Source: Aquicella lusitana (lineage in GTDB: Bacteria; Pseudomonadota; Gammaproteobacteria; DSM-16500). Taken from it: a stretch of 64,000 nt of DNA. The notes beneath the pieces were generated by a model. That model saw only the letters and a list, made by a program, of their open reading frames with translations, searched no databases and was not told the origin of the DNA. The stretch's first letter is position 1; each line of letters starts with the position of its first letter. Shown piece after piece: positions 32,612 through 40,523 of this stretch. The stretch is taken from contig NZ_LR699114.1 of NCBI RefSeq assembly GCF_902459475.1, positions 434,001 through 498,000 of the forward strand. Reading direction: 5' to 3'. Made by a program: the position numbers and the translations under genes.

Positions 32612-33691
32612 ATGAGCCGTCCTACTTTTATGACCATTGATCTTTCCGCACTGACGCATAATTTTGAACGTGTGCGTGACTTGGCGCCTGATCGTTTTAT
32701 TATTGCAATGGTTAAAGCTAATGCGTATGGACATGGGGTAGTCAGTGTGGCACGCGCACTCCCGGGCGCAGCTGCTTTAGGAGTGGCTTCGCTTGAAGAG
32801 GGCATCAGGCTGCGGGAGGCTGGTATCACCAAGCCAATTGTATTGATCGAAGGCTTATTTTATCCCGAAGAATTGACGGAAGCCGTGCGGCATGATTTTA
32901 CGCTGGTCGTCCATCATTTGCCGCATGTGGAAATGCTGGAAAAAGCGCAAGTGGTAAAACCGCTTTCGGTCTGGCTCAAAATTAATACGGGCATGCACCG
33001 GCTGGGGATTGACCCTGCGCAGACGGAGAAAATATACGCGCGCCTTGCGGCGGCGGCATCGGTTAAAAAACCCATAGGGTTAATGACGCATTTTGCCGAA
33101 GCAGACAGGGCAGACAGTATGGCAACCCCTCGCCAGGTGGAAGTCTTCAATCAAGCCACGGCCCATTTGCCAGGCCCTCGCAGCCTTTGCAATTCAGCAG
33201 GCATTATTGCGTGGCCCAATGCGCATGGAGATTGGGTGCGGCCGGGGCTCATGCTATATGGGGCTTCGCCTTTTGCTGATAAGACGGGCTTGGATCATGG
33301 TTTAGCACCTGTCATGACGCTATGGTCACGGCTCATCGCGATTACAGAAGTCAAGAAAGGCGGGAAAGTAGGCTATGGCGGTACATGGACGGCACCTGAA
33401 GATATGCGAGTGGGAGTCGTAGGCGTAGGGTATGGCGATGGCTACCCTCAGTTTGCCCAGAATGGCACGCCGGTGCTGGTGAAAGGTGTGGAATGTCCGC
33501 TGGCAGGCCGCGTTTCAATGGATATGCTGACGGTAGACTTGCGTAACCAGCCGCAAGCCAGCATTGGAGACCCTGTTGTATTGTGGGGTAAAGGTTTGCC
33601 TGTAGAACGCATCGCACAGCACTGCAATACCTCAGCTTATGAAATTCTGACACGCATGACACCGCGGCCGAATATTGAAATGATTAGTTAA
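32612..33691 (+). CDS. alr: Alanine racemase
   Basis: Makes D-alanine for peptidoglycan. The 359 residues carry the PLP lysine in MVKANAYGHG near residue 34, NTGMHRLGI, RPGLMLYG, and the catalytic tyrosine region GYGGTWTAPEDM plus GVGYGDGYPQF. AGRVSMDMLTVDL holds the conserved Met/Asp. The stop codon at 33689-33691 overlaps a solo end of the MITE-like repeat. Confidence 0.96.
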   Translation: MSRPTFMTIDLSALTHNFERVRDLAPDRFIIAMVKANAYGHGVVSVARALPGAAALGVASLEEGIRLREAGITKPIVLIEGLFYPEELTEAVRHDFTLVVHHLPHVEMLEKAQVVKPLSVWLKINTGMHRLGIDPAQTEKIYARLAAAASVKKPIGLMTHFAEADRADSMATPRQVEVFNQATAHLPGPRSLCNSAGIIAWPNAHGDWVRPGLMLYGASPFADKTGLDHGLAPVMTLWSRLIAITEVKKGGKVGYGGTWTAPEDMRVGVVGVGYGDGYPQFAQNGTPVLVKGVECPLAGRVSMDMLTVDLRNQPQASIGDPVVLWGKGLPVERIAQHCNTSAYEILTRMTPRPNIEMIS

Positions 33692-33709
33692 AATGGCCAG
33701 AGTCCAGTT
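33690..33709. repeat. Solo terminal end of MITE-like repeat
   Basis: AAAATGGCCAGAGTCCAGTT matches the right end of copies 2 and 4 with one mismatch. No left end or core is present. It overlaps the stop codons of both alr (+) and the convergent gene (-). Confidence 0.6.
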
Positions 33710-34475
33710 AAAGACCTTTGAAATGTTTTTCGGTTTTTAACCCAGACGATAAAGATTCCTCATTTTCTTTTTGTTCAGAGGTGCTTGAGTCCATCCTCGA
33801 TCGTTTCTTAATTTGCTTGCCAAAATTTGAAAAGAGGGGCGTCGGCGGGATCGGGTCGAGCGGTTTGTTTTGTTGAAGAGAAGTGATTAATTTATTGAAC
33901 AAGTCTTTTTTTAAAACGGAATCCGTGCAGGTTCGTTGGGTGATGTTAGAGAATAATGTTTCTGTGAAACGGGTAGAGTCAAGATCAAGGGCATCATCAG
34001 CATAACAATACCAATTAGCGCGTATGCCAAAATATTCGCTCAGCCTGTCATCTTTTTTGAAATTGCCTTTTATATATTCTGTTTTGCCAAACAGGATATC
34101 ACACTTGATTTCATCGTTAACTATAATAAAAGCATGCCGTGCCGTGGTCCAGATAGCGACGGGAATACATTGAAAATAATCCGAAAAACCAGTTAAGACG
34201 TAGCATTTCAACAAATAATCCAAACCCATAATGCATTTCAGTAAGCAATTACCCCCGCCAAACCTTTCAACTTCGCGGGCACACAGAGAAAGTTTCTCTA
34301 AAGCGCTTATCTCGCTTTGGCCTAATATCGCATCGCAGGCATCCTGGCTTAATTTAACCAGCGGCTCAAAGAGCCTGTTATGGTTTTTATCTGCCAAATT
34401 AGAGGCATGAATAGCCTGGTAGATATATTCCGTGACTTCTTGGGCAATTCGGAAAATCGCTTGATTCTTAGGCAT
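33708..34475 (-). CDS. Putative transglutaminase-like cysteine protease, paralogue A
   Basis: A 255-residue soluble protein. FGGGNCLLKC (C77), TARHAFIIV (H114) and KCDILFG (D126) form a plausible Cys-His-Asp triad in the order of transglutaminase-like folds. The spacing (37, then 12 residues) is identical to that in the divergent neighbour starting at 34638. The C-terminal tail holds the basic KQIKKRSRMDSS and then acidic residues. No signal peptide. Likely a host-directed or regulatory thiol enzyme; that is inference. Catalysis is unproven. Confidence 0.6.
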   Translation of the reverse strand: MPKNQAIFRIAQEVTEYIYQAIHASNLADKNHNRLFEPLVKLSQDACDAILGQSEISALEKLSLCAREVERFGGGNCLLKCIMGLDYLLKCYVLTGFSDYFQCIPVAIWTTARHAFIIVNDEIKCDILFGKTEYIKGNFKKDDRLSEYFGIRANWYCYADDALDLDSTRFTETLFSNITQRTCTDSVLKKDLFNKLITSLQQNKPLDPIPPTPLFSNFGKQIKKRSRMDSSTSEQKENEESLSSGLKTEKHFKGL

Positions 34476-34637
34476 AACTTCTTGTTTTCAAAAAAAATTG
34501 TAAGCTGCCCTCATTAGTACCATGAACACTCTCCCGAAGGCAACAGTTTGCCAATATTATTGGCTCAAATTCATTAATAATGCATTAATGTTGTTCAGTT
34601 ATGATGGCGATTTAATCATATGCCCAGGTGAATAATC

Positions 34638-35774
34638 ATGCAGCGCAAATTTGATTACGGCGATCTCTTGGCCGGTTTTAATCAACTAAAAAACAAATCG
34701 CAGATACAGGACACTCAATATGTCCAGCAGCCAACCCCTGTTATTCCAGTGGTAGCGTCCAGCCAACCGAGCACGAGGCACGTAAACAGATACGCTCTCC
34801 TGACTGAATCCCAGGTGGACAAAATCAAAAAGCGCGTGGCAAAAATAAATGATTTGTTATTGAATGACTTAACTGACGAAGAGCGCAAAATCTGGGATGT
34901 GCTCAATCAAGCGAATGCGCTCGCACAGAAAATTTGTTCCTCTGATTTACCTTCTGATGCCGAGGCTACCAAAGACATCGTTGGTGTCGTTCAGCAGGAA
35001 GAAGAGCGCATTCTCGCTGATGACAAACTGTCCTGGTTAGAAAAAATCGTAAAGATTGTGCAGTTTGTTGTCTCGCTTGAAGCAGGTAATTGCCAGGAAA
35101 AAGCCTATTTTGGTTTTTTGTCCATGTTACACAATTTGACTAAATATGGGCTTACCTATGAGGGAAAACCCGTTTCACTGAAGCTTGCTTATTTTGACAA
35201 TCACTTTGTTATCATTGTGGCAGATCGGTTTTTTATGGATCCGTGGTTAAATCTCGCATTTCCTTTGTCCCCAGGTAAAGGAGAGATTCGTGAAGTATTC
35301 AATGGGTTTGGCGAATTAAGAGATTATTTTTCGATCGATTCCAATAACCGTTGTTTTACCCATGAAATCATGGAAAAAAGGCATATGCCAACCGCGATCG
35401 ACAAATTATCTGGCGCAAAGTTAAATGTGTGTTTAAAACAGCTTGATAACCAGCATAACGATTTTGGAGTAAGTCCGCCGGCAGAAATGCAACAAAAAAC
35501 AGGTAGCGCAAAAAGAAAAAAAACCGCTAAAAAAGAAGAAGAACTTCAAGAAGACGCAGCGCCGATTCAGGAAGCGGCGCATTTAACCAATACGACCGCC
35601 TCCAGCTTTTACATTACTCAGGAGAAGCGTAGAAAAGCATTGGTTGAGCCGAATCAAAAAGAGACTGCAGTTACAAGCAAAGGCCAGAAAGCAGAAGCAT
35701 CGAGCGTATACCAGGAGCAAGCTGAGGGTGAGGATCAACTCATCAATGCAAGTCCATACAGCTCCAAAGCTTAA
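34638..35774 (+). CDS. Putative transglutaminase-like cysteine protease, paralogue B
   Basis: A 378-residue protein. The N-terminal 50 residues are Gln/Pro/Ser-rich, and a helical region covers about 55-145. LEAGNCQEKAYFGF (C152), YFDNHFVIIVADR (H189) and FFMDPWLNLAF (D201) form a Cys-His-Asp set with the same spacing as paralogue A. The MDPW context is typical of transglutaminase/arylamine-acetyltransferase-like folds. The tail (280-378) is charged and disordered, with a basic cluster KRKKTAKKEEE. The two genes share a 162-base divergent promoter region. Substrate unknown; effector role inferred. Confidence 0.65.
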   Translation: MQRKFDYGDLLAGFNQLKNKSQIQDTQYVQQPTPVIPVVASSQPSTRHVNRYALLTESQVDKIKKRVAKINDLLLNDLTDEERKIWDVLNQANALAQKICSSDLPSDAEATKDIVGVVQQEEERILADDKLSWLEKIVKIVQFVVSLEAGNCQEKAYFGFLSMLHNLTKYGLTYEGKPVSLKLAYFDNHFVIIVADRFFMDPWLNLAFPLSPGKGEIREVFNGFGELRDYFSIDSNNRCFTHEIMEKRHMPTAIDKLSGAKLNVCLKQLDNQHNDFGVSPPAEMQQKTGSAKRKKTAKKEEELQEDAAPIQEAAHLTNTTASSFYITQEKRRKALVEPNQKETAVTSKGQKAEASSVYQEQAEGEDQLINASPYSSKA

Positions 35775-35857
35775 GTCGCGATAAGGCTTTTCTCAATTTG
35801 CTTGATAATCGCTAACATCCTGCTAACATCCCTAAAACTTTTTTGGGGATCATGCCG

Positions 35858-36706
35858 ATGAAATGGGGAATAGTCAGATATATCGCTGCTGTTTTTTTCT
35901 GTAGTTTAATTCTTCCATCCGTTACTTTTGCTTGGAATGCGCTGGGACACATGGTGGTAGCCCAGATTGCTTATCAGGAACTTTCGCCTGCGGCGCGTGC
36001 AAAAGCGGATAAACTGGTTGACTATTTCCACAGTGAATACCCTGAGATGGAGTCTTTCCTGAATATCGCCTACTGGCCAGATGCTATACGCTCACAAAAA
36101 ATTGATACCTATACCCGTTGGCACTATATCGATATTGCTTTCAGCAATGATGGAACACCGCTTAAAAATTTGATTGATACCGATAACGCCGTGTGGGCGC
36201 TTAATAACGTTGAAAAGGTTGTTAAGAACGATAAGGCGAATCCCTACGAGCGTGCACGTTTCCTTGCCTTTTTGGTGCATATTGTCGGCGATTTACATCA
36301 GCCGTTGCATACCGTCAGCTATATTTCAGCCGCGCATCCAGATGGTGACAAGGGCGGGAATCAGTATTTTATTCGTTATAATAATGATCGTATCAATCTC
36401 CATCGTTTGTGGGACGGAGGCGTTGGCTTGTTTGAGCAGAGCGCCACTAAGGAAAATGCAGCTTCACTTGCTGCAATAATCACAGCGCGCTATCCAAAAG
36501 ATTATTTTGATAAACAGATAGACGATCTTAACCCGGATAACTGGGCACAGGAAGGTGTCGCAACGGCGAAGGCTAATGTTTATAATACACCGGAAAACTT
36601 GCCGCCCATATCAGGTTATATCGATAATGGCAAACAGACTGCCCAGCAGCGAGCAGCGCTCGCAGGGTACAGACTGGCAGTGTTACTCGATGAGTTGCTG
36701 AGCTAG
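35858..36706 (+). CDS. S1/P1-type zinc nuclease, exported
   Basis: A 282-residue single-strand nuclease/3'-nucleotidase family protein. A signal peptide (VRYIAAVFFCSLILPSVTFA) ends exactly before WNALGH, the mature N-terminal Trp whose backbone and first His bind zinc. Further ligands are visible: YWPDAIR, RWHYIDI, FLVHIVGDLHQPLH and NLHRLWD. The ATG at 35858 is spaced 9 bases from GGGG; ATG 35852 is an alternative. It acts in the periplasm or outside, probably for nucleotide scavenging. The family is patchy in bacteria, better known in fungi, plants and protists. Confidence 0.92.
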   Translation: MKWGIVRYIAAVFFCSLILPSVTFAWNALGHMVVAQIAYQELSPAARAKADKLVDYFHSEYPEMESFLNIAYWPDAIRSQKIDTYTRWHYIDIAFSNDGTPLKNLIDTDNAVWALNNVEKVVKNDKANPYERARFLAFLVHIVGDLHQPLHTVSYISAAHPDGDKGGNQYFIRYNNDRINLHRLWDGGVGLFEQSATKENAASLAAIITARYPKDYFDKQIDDLNPDNWAQEGVATAKANVYNTPENLPPISGYIDNGKQTAQQRAALAGYRLAVLLDELLS

Positions 36707-36770
36707 TAGCAATCAATGTAAAACCAGCTTGTCAGTTTTGTACTGGCAAGCGAGTTCTCCGTTAATTAGC

Positions 36771-36838
36771 AAAAAAAAGAAACCCGATTACTAAACGGTT
36801 CCTGTGGCAAGCTGTAGGAATCAATTTAAATGATCGGG
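36771..36838 (-). terminator. Probable radA terminator
   Basis: On the minus strand, just past the radA stop, CCCGAT pairs with ATCGGG across a 44-base loop and is followed by TTTCTTTTTTTT. The short stem and long loop make it moderate. A separate hairpin, CTTGTCAGT/ACTGGCAAG at 36728-36750, may serve the S1/P1 gene. Confidence 0.45.
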
Positions 36839-36845
36839 CTGCTGC

Positions 36846-38210
36846 TTAGATTGCTTGAAAGTATTCGACAGCATCTTTTAACGTCTGCACGGGGATAATC
36901 TTCATACCATCCAACGTTTTTTTGACAGCATTGGCATGTGGAACAATGGCTGTTTTAAACCCGTGCTTTGCTGCTTCTTTTAGCCGTTCCTGTCCGCCGG
37001 GAACGGGCCGTATTTCACCGGCGAGGCCCACTTCGCCAAAGGCGATGAGATCATGTGGAAGCGGGCGGTTGCGCAGGCTGGAGAGAATGGCGAAAAGAAT
37101 AGGCAGATCAGCTGCCGTCTCAAAAATTTGCAAGCCGCCTACTACATTTAAAAAAACATCGAGGCTATGGGTAGAAATGCCGCTGTGTCTATTTAGAATA
37201 GCCAGCAGCATGGAAAGGCGCTGGGTTTCGAGTCCCACCGAAAGCCTGCGGGGATTGGCGATATGGCTTTGGTCCACTAATGCTTGGACTTCTACCAGCA
37301 GCGGACGTGAACCTTCTTTGGTCGCGGTTATAATGCTCCCAGAAACAGGTTGGGCGTAGCGCGAAAGGAAAATGGCGGAAGGATGGCTGACTTCACGGAG
37401 TCCTTTTTCTGTCATTGCAAAAATACCCAGTTCATTCACGGCGCCAAACCGGTTTTTGACCGCGCGTATCATGCGGTAACGGTTGTCTTGCTCCCCTTCA
37501 AAGTACAAAACGGTATCCACCATATGTTCAAGCACACGCGGCCCTGCCAGGCTGCCTTCCTTGGTGACATGGCCTACCAGAAAAAGCGCGGTTTGCGACT
37601 GCTTGGCATAATTGACCAGTTGCATCGCGCTTTCGCGCACCTGGCCCACTGAGCCTGGTGCAGAAGAAAGGAGAGAGGTATGCATGGTTTGAATGGAATC
37701 AATTACGAGCACACGGGGCTTTTCTTTTTGAACGTGGGCAAGGATGTTTTCAACGTGCGTATCCGCAAATAACCAGACCTGATCTTCGGGCAACCCGAGC
37801 CTTCTTGCCCGCAGTGTGATCTGCTGCGGGGATTCTTCACCTGTGACATATAGGACTTTGAGTGATTGGCTCAAGTGAGCAACGGTTTGCAATAAAATGG
37901 TTGATTTGCCAATGCCCGGATCACCGCCAATGAGGATGGCCGACCCCATAATAATTCCGCCGCCCAATACCCGGTCCAATTCCTGTGAGCCTGAGGGAAG
38001 ACGGATTTCATCATCCAACTGCACATCCGCCATGCGTGTCATGGCTGTTTCCCGGCCGGCATAGCCCTGATAACGGGAGGAAGGGGCAGAAGCCTGGTTT
38101 ACTTCTTCCACAATCGTGTTCCACTCGCCGCATCCCGTACATTGGCCTGACCACTTGGGATAAAGCGTGCCACAGGTCTGACAACAGAAGCTGAGTTTAT
38201 TTTTTGACAT
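36846..38210 (-). CDS. radA: DNA repair protein RadA
   Basis: A 454-residue RecA-like ATPase that promotes branch migration in recombinational repair. The N-terminal zinc finger has C4: FCCQTCGTLYPKW and CTGCGEW. Walker A is GGDPGIGKST, the RadA-specific KNRFG motif appears in VKNRFGAVNELG, and the C-terminal Lon-like domain has LPILFAILSSLRNRPLP and GEVGLAGEIRPV. The frame opens at 38249, but the ATG at 38210 follows an AGGAG site. Single gene. Confidence 0.96.
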   Translation of the reverse strand: MSKNKLSFCCQTCGTLYPKWSGQCTGCGEWNTIVEEVNQASAPSSRYQGYAGRETAMTRMADVQLDDEIRLPSGSQELDRVLGGGIIMGSAILIGGDPGIGKSTILLQTVAHLSQSLKVLYVTGEESPQQITLRARRLGLPEDQVWLFADTHVENILAHVQKEKPRVLVIDSIQTMHTSLLSSAPGSVGQVRESAMQLVNYAKQSQTALFLVGHVTKEGSLAGPRVLEHMVDTVLYFEGEQDNRYRMIRAVKNRFGAVNELGIFAMTEKGLREVSHPSAIFLSRYAQPVSGSIITATKEGSRPLLVEVQALVDQSHIANPRRLSVGLETQRLSMLLAILNRHSGISTHSLDVFLNVVGGLQIFETAADLPILFAILSSLRNRPLPHDLIAFGEVGLAGEIRPVPGGQERLKEAAKHGFKTAIVPHANAVKKTLDGMKIIPVQTLKDAVEYFQAI

Positions 38211-38315
38211 AGTCTCCTGATCCTTCAAGCCATTGTAATGCAAGCACAAGCTTAGCTTGTGCGCAGGGCATTAACAATAAAGCATCACGTGTTGTTAATA
38301 AATGTGTCATGCCCG

Positions 38316-38543
38316 ATCTTTGGCCATTTTTGAAAAGCGTTCACAAAACTGTCATCCTGAGCGAAGCGAAGGATCTCCTTTTGTACATCGGGAGATCCTT
38401 CGAGCAAAAAAAACGCTCTCAGGATGACAGCATTATCGAGCATTTTGTAAAATGGCCGAAGTCCAGTTTATGAGATGTTATTACAATGTTTCCCGATAAC
38501 CAGCGCCGAAAAACCTGGATTGCTTCGCTACGCTTGAGAATGG
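38316..38543. repeat. MITE-like palindromic repeat, copy 4, with tail unit
   Basis: This is the main content of the 416-base gap upstream of radA. It runs from GATCTTTGGCCATTTTTG to AAAATGGCCGAAGTCCAG (38467), with the CTGTCATCCTGAGCG / CGCTCTCAGGATGACAG core and the same tail unit (to 38543) as copy 1. Overall it closely matches 13331-13559, including the AGCGTTCACAAAA and GCATTATCGAGCATTTTG segments. Confidence 0.75.
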
Positions 38544-38570
38544 AAAGAAAAAGCCCTCAGAAGAGGGCTT
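38543..38570 (-). terminator. Terminator of the lipoprotein gene
   Basis: On the minus strand, AAGCCCTC-TTCT-GAGGGCTT is an 8-bp stem followed by a T-rich tract. It is about 55 bases past the stop of the 17-kDa-type lipoprotein gene. Between them, 38578-38608 is another palindrome (GCCTTCG...CGAAGGC) with a GCAACGAGTGC centre, like the rRNA-spacer palindromes. Confidence 0.8.
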
Positions 38571-38626
38571 AAGTGGCGCCTTCGTCCGCAACGAGTGCAG
38601 GCGAAGGCAATCGTTTTTATTATTAT

Positions 38627-39088
38627 TTAGTTGCTAACCGCTTGCCATGAACCATCCGGCTGACGGCAGGCTGTGCCATACATTTGCTGCTTTTTACCGC
38701 CAATATTTGCGACTGTACGGTATTCGCGGCAGTAAGGATTGCCGTCTACGGTTACATTCTTGGTCGGAGTCACCTGATAGGTGGCGCCGCTATTGTTGTT
38801 GCTCCAGTAAGCAGGCTGGCCTACGTTATTGCTTTCCAGCGCCTGGTTCATTTTCAGCTTGTCGGTATCGTCCATATTTTTACCAATGGCACCGCCAATC
38901 AAGGCGCCCGCAATCGTTCCTGCTGCGATGGCTAATACCCGGCCGCTACCCTGGCCAACTGTGCTGCCTAATAAACCGCCGGCCACACCGCCAGTGACTA
39001 CGCCCATATCCTGTTTGGTCATGCTTTCGCAGCCAATCAAGCTGACGCTGCAAAGAATGACAACAAGAGCTGTCAAGATTCGTTTCAT
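38627..39088 (-). CDS. Glycine-zipper lipoprotein, 17 kDa surface antigen type
   Basis: A 153-residue lipoprotein. The signal MKRILTALVVILCSVSLIGC ends in a lipobox with Cys20. A glycine-zipper region follows (VTGGVAGGLLGSTVGQGSG and IAAGTIAGALIGGAIGKNMD), typical of the rickettsial 17-kDa antigen / SlyB-like group. The C-terminal part CREYRTVANIGGKKQQMYGT with its paired cysteines matches the conserved end of this family. Outer-membrane anchored. It has its own terminator. Confidence 0.88.
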   Translation of the reverse strand: MKRILTALVVILCSVSLIGCESMTKQDMGVVTGGVAGGLLGSTVGQGSGRVLAIAAGTIAGALIGGAIGKNMDDTDKLKMNQALESNNVGQPAYWSNNNSGATYQVTPTKNVTVDGNPYCREYRTVANIGGKKQQMYGTACRQPDGSWQAVSN

Positions 39089-39191
39089 ATGATTTTGCTC
39101 CTCATGTATATAATGATTCTTCTGAATCGCTGCGATATTCTATACTGATGCTAAAAAGATGCCAACTTACTTGTAAAGAGCTGACCAAACC

Positions 39192-39638
39192 ATGACCTAC
39201 CGATCAACTTACCCAGACGGCGTATTTCGTGACTATACATTTACCGCCAACAAGAAAAAGCTCGATCTTGAATACCTGTATAAACTGCTCTGCATTCCTT
39301 CACGGTACTCCACGGGCCTGCCGCCTGAACGCTTCCCCCTGGTCATTGAAAATTCGCTGTGTTTTAGCGTCTTTTACCAGGGCAAACAGGTGGGCTTTTC
39401 CCGAGTAATCAGTGATCATTCGGAATTCGCTTCGCTTTGGGATGTGTTCATTGACGAACCCCACCGAGGCAAGGGTGTGGGCCAGGCCTTGTTGAAATAC
39501 ATCTTCGACCATTACCAGCTGCGCGGCATTTTCCGCTGGTTTTTAATGACCGAGGACGCGCACGGCCTTTACCAGAAGTTCGATTTCAAGACTGAAGTTT
39601 ATAATCCTTATATTATGATGAAGGTGAATATTACCTGA
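39192..39638 (+). CDS. GNAT-family N-acetyltransferase
   Basis: A 148-residue acetyl-CoA-dependent transferase. The core motif RGKGVGQALLKY (residues about 95-106) is the pyrophosphate-binding Q/RxxGxG/A loop. WDVFIDEPH precedes it as strand 4, and MTEDAHGLYQKFDFKTE is the C-terminal signature. It acts in the cytoplasm; the substrate is unknown. The following gene starts about 35 bases later and may be co-transcribed. Confidence 0.85.
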   Translation: MTYRSTYPDGVFRDYTFTANKKKLDLEYLYKLLCIPSRYSTGLPPERFPLVIENSLCFSVFYQGKQVGFSRVISDHSEFASLWDVFIDEPHRGKGVGQALLKYIFDHYQLRGIFRWFLMTEDAHGLYQKFDFKTEVYNPYIMMKVNIT

Positions 39639-39674
39639 TAGAGAGATAATAAATTTAAAAACGGGGAGAGTGGC

Positions 39675-40523
39675 ATGAAAAAACATAAAAAAAGATCAGA
39701 CCAGATTTTTTACTGGGATCCCAGTACTGGATACAGCATCCTGGATGAGTTTGTTGACACATTCTCCAATAAAAAAGAAGTGTCTTATCATTACTGGTAT
39801 AAACATCGTCCTGTTGATCGACTGACCGGCGAGAATTTATTCCTTGACCATGAGGCACTATTGAAAGCCATTCAAAACAAAACGGTAACAAACTATCACC
39901 ATTGGTATGCCAGCCGTTGGATGGATATTTATAGCGAAAAGAAAACTACGCTTTCAGGAGAAGATTTAAAAATAGCTATTTTCGAAAAGCGGGTCGTAAA
40001 ATATGCCACGCTTCAAAAGCGTAAAGCAAAAGCAAAACAAGCAGACAAGAATGACAACTTATCTGTTGGGCAACTAGAAACAGTGCCTTCTTCTTTTTCC
40101 CTTCCTGCAGAAAAAACCCAAATAAATAGTCAGAATGATGTCGAAGAAGAAACGCTCGCAACAGGTAATGTCCTTGACGACGTTACTGGCATTTATTCCT
40201 CAAATCCCATGCAAGGCTTCCCTTCAATGATAGCGTTAGGCACATCATCTATTCTAGTCATCGATTCGGAAGAAGCTCCGCCTAAAAGGAACAACTTTCA
40301 ATTGTTTGCTGCACCGACGCCAACGAAAACAACAGAAGTAACGACCAAGCCGCAGGAAGCCAGGCCGCGTAATCTGACATTTTCGCCCATCGAGGTTGTT
40401 GATTCGGAGGAACATCCACCTAAAAGATATGAGCAGCCAAGATTCTTTTTGCCTGTGGATCGTTCAAATCCTTTGTGGAAAATAGACGCTTTTTTGGAAG
40501 AGCAAATTAAAAATAAGCGTTAA
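39675..40523 (+). CDS. Repeat protein with two SUMO-interaction-like motifs, unknown function
   Basis: A 282-residue soluble, charged protein with no recognised family. It contains two kinds of internal repeat. Residues 38-71 and 74-107 align as SYHYWYKHRPVD...LLKAIQNKTV and NYHHWYASRWMD...LKIAIFEKRV. Residues 193-205 (ILVIDSEEAPPKR) and 239-251 (IEVVDSEEHPPKR) are near-copies, each a hydrophobic patch followed by Asp-Ser-Glu-Glu, as in eukaryotic SUMO-interacting motifs. GGGAG precedes the ATG. It overlaps the potD stop by 4 bases, convergently. An effector role is inference. Confidence 0.6.
   Translation: MKKHKKRSDQIFYWDPSTGYSILDEFVDTFSNKKEVSYHYWYKHRPVDRLTGENLFLDHEALLKAIQNKTVTNYHHWYASRWMDIYSEKKTTLSGEDLKIAIFEKRVVKYATLQKRKAKAKQADKNDNLSVGQLETVPSSFSLPAEKTQINSQNDVEEETLATGNVLDDVTGIYSSNPMQGFPSMIALGTSSILVIDSEEAPPKRNNFQLFAAPTPTKTTEVTTKPQEARPRNLTFSPIEVVDSEEHPPKRYEQPRFFLPVDRSNPLWKIDAFLEEQIKNKR

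Noticed and set aside
37350..37652. 100-145-residue plus-strand frames within radA
   Set aside because: Antisense to a clearly coding gene; no family match or ribosome site.
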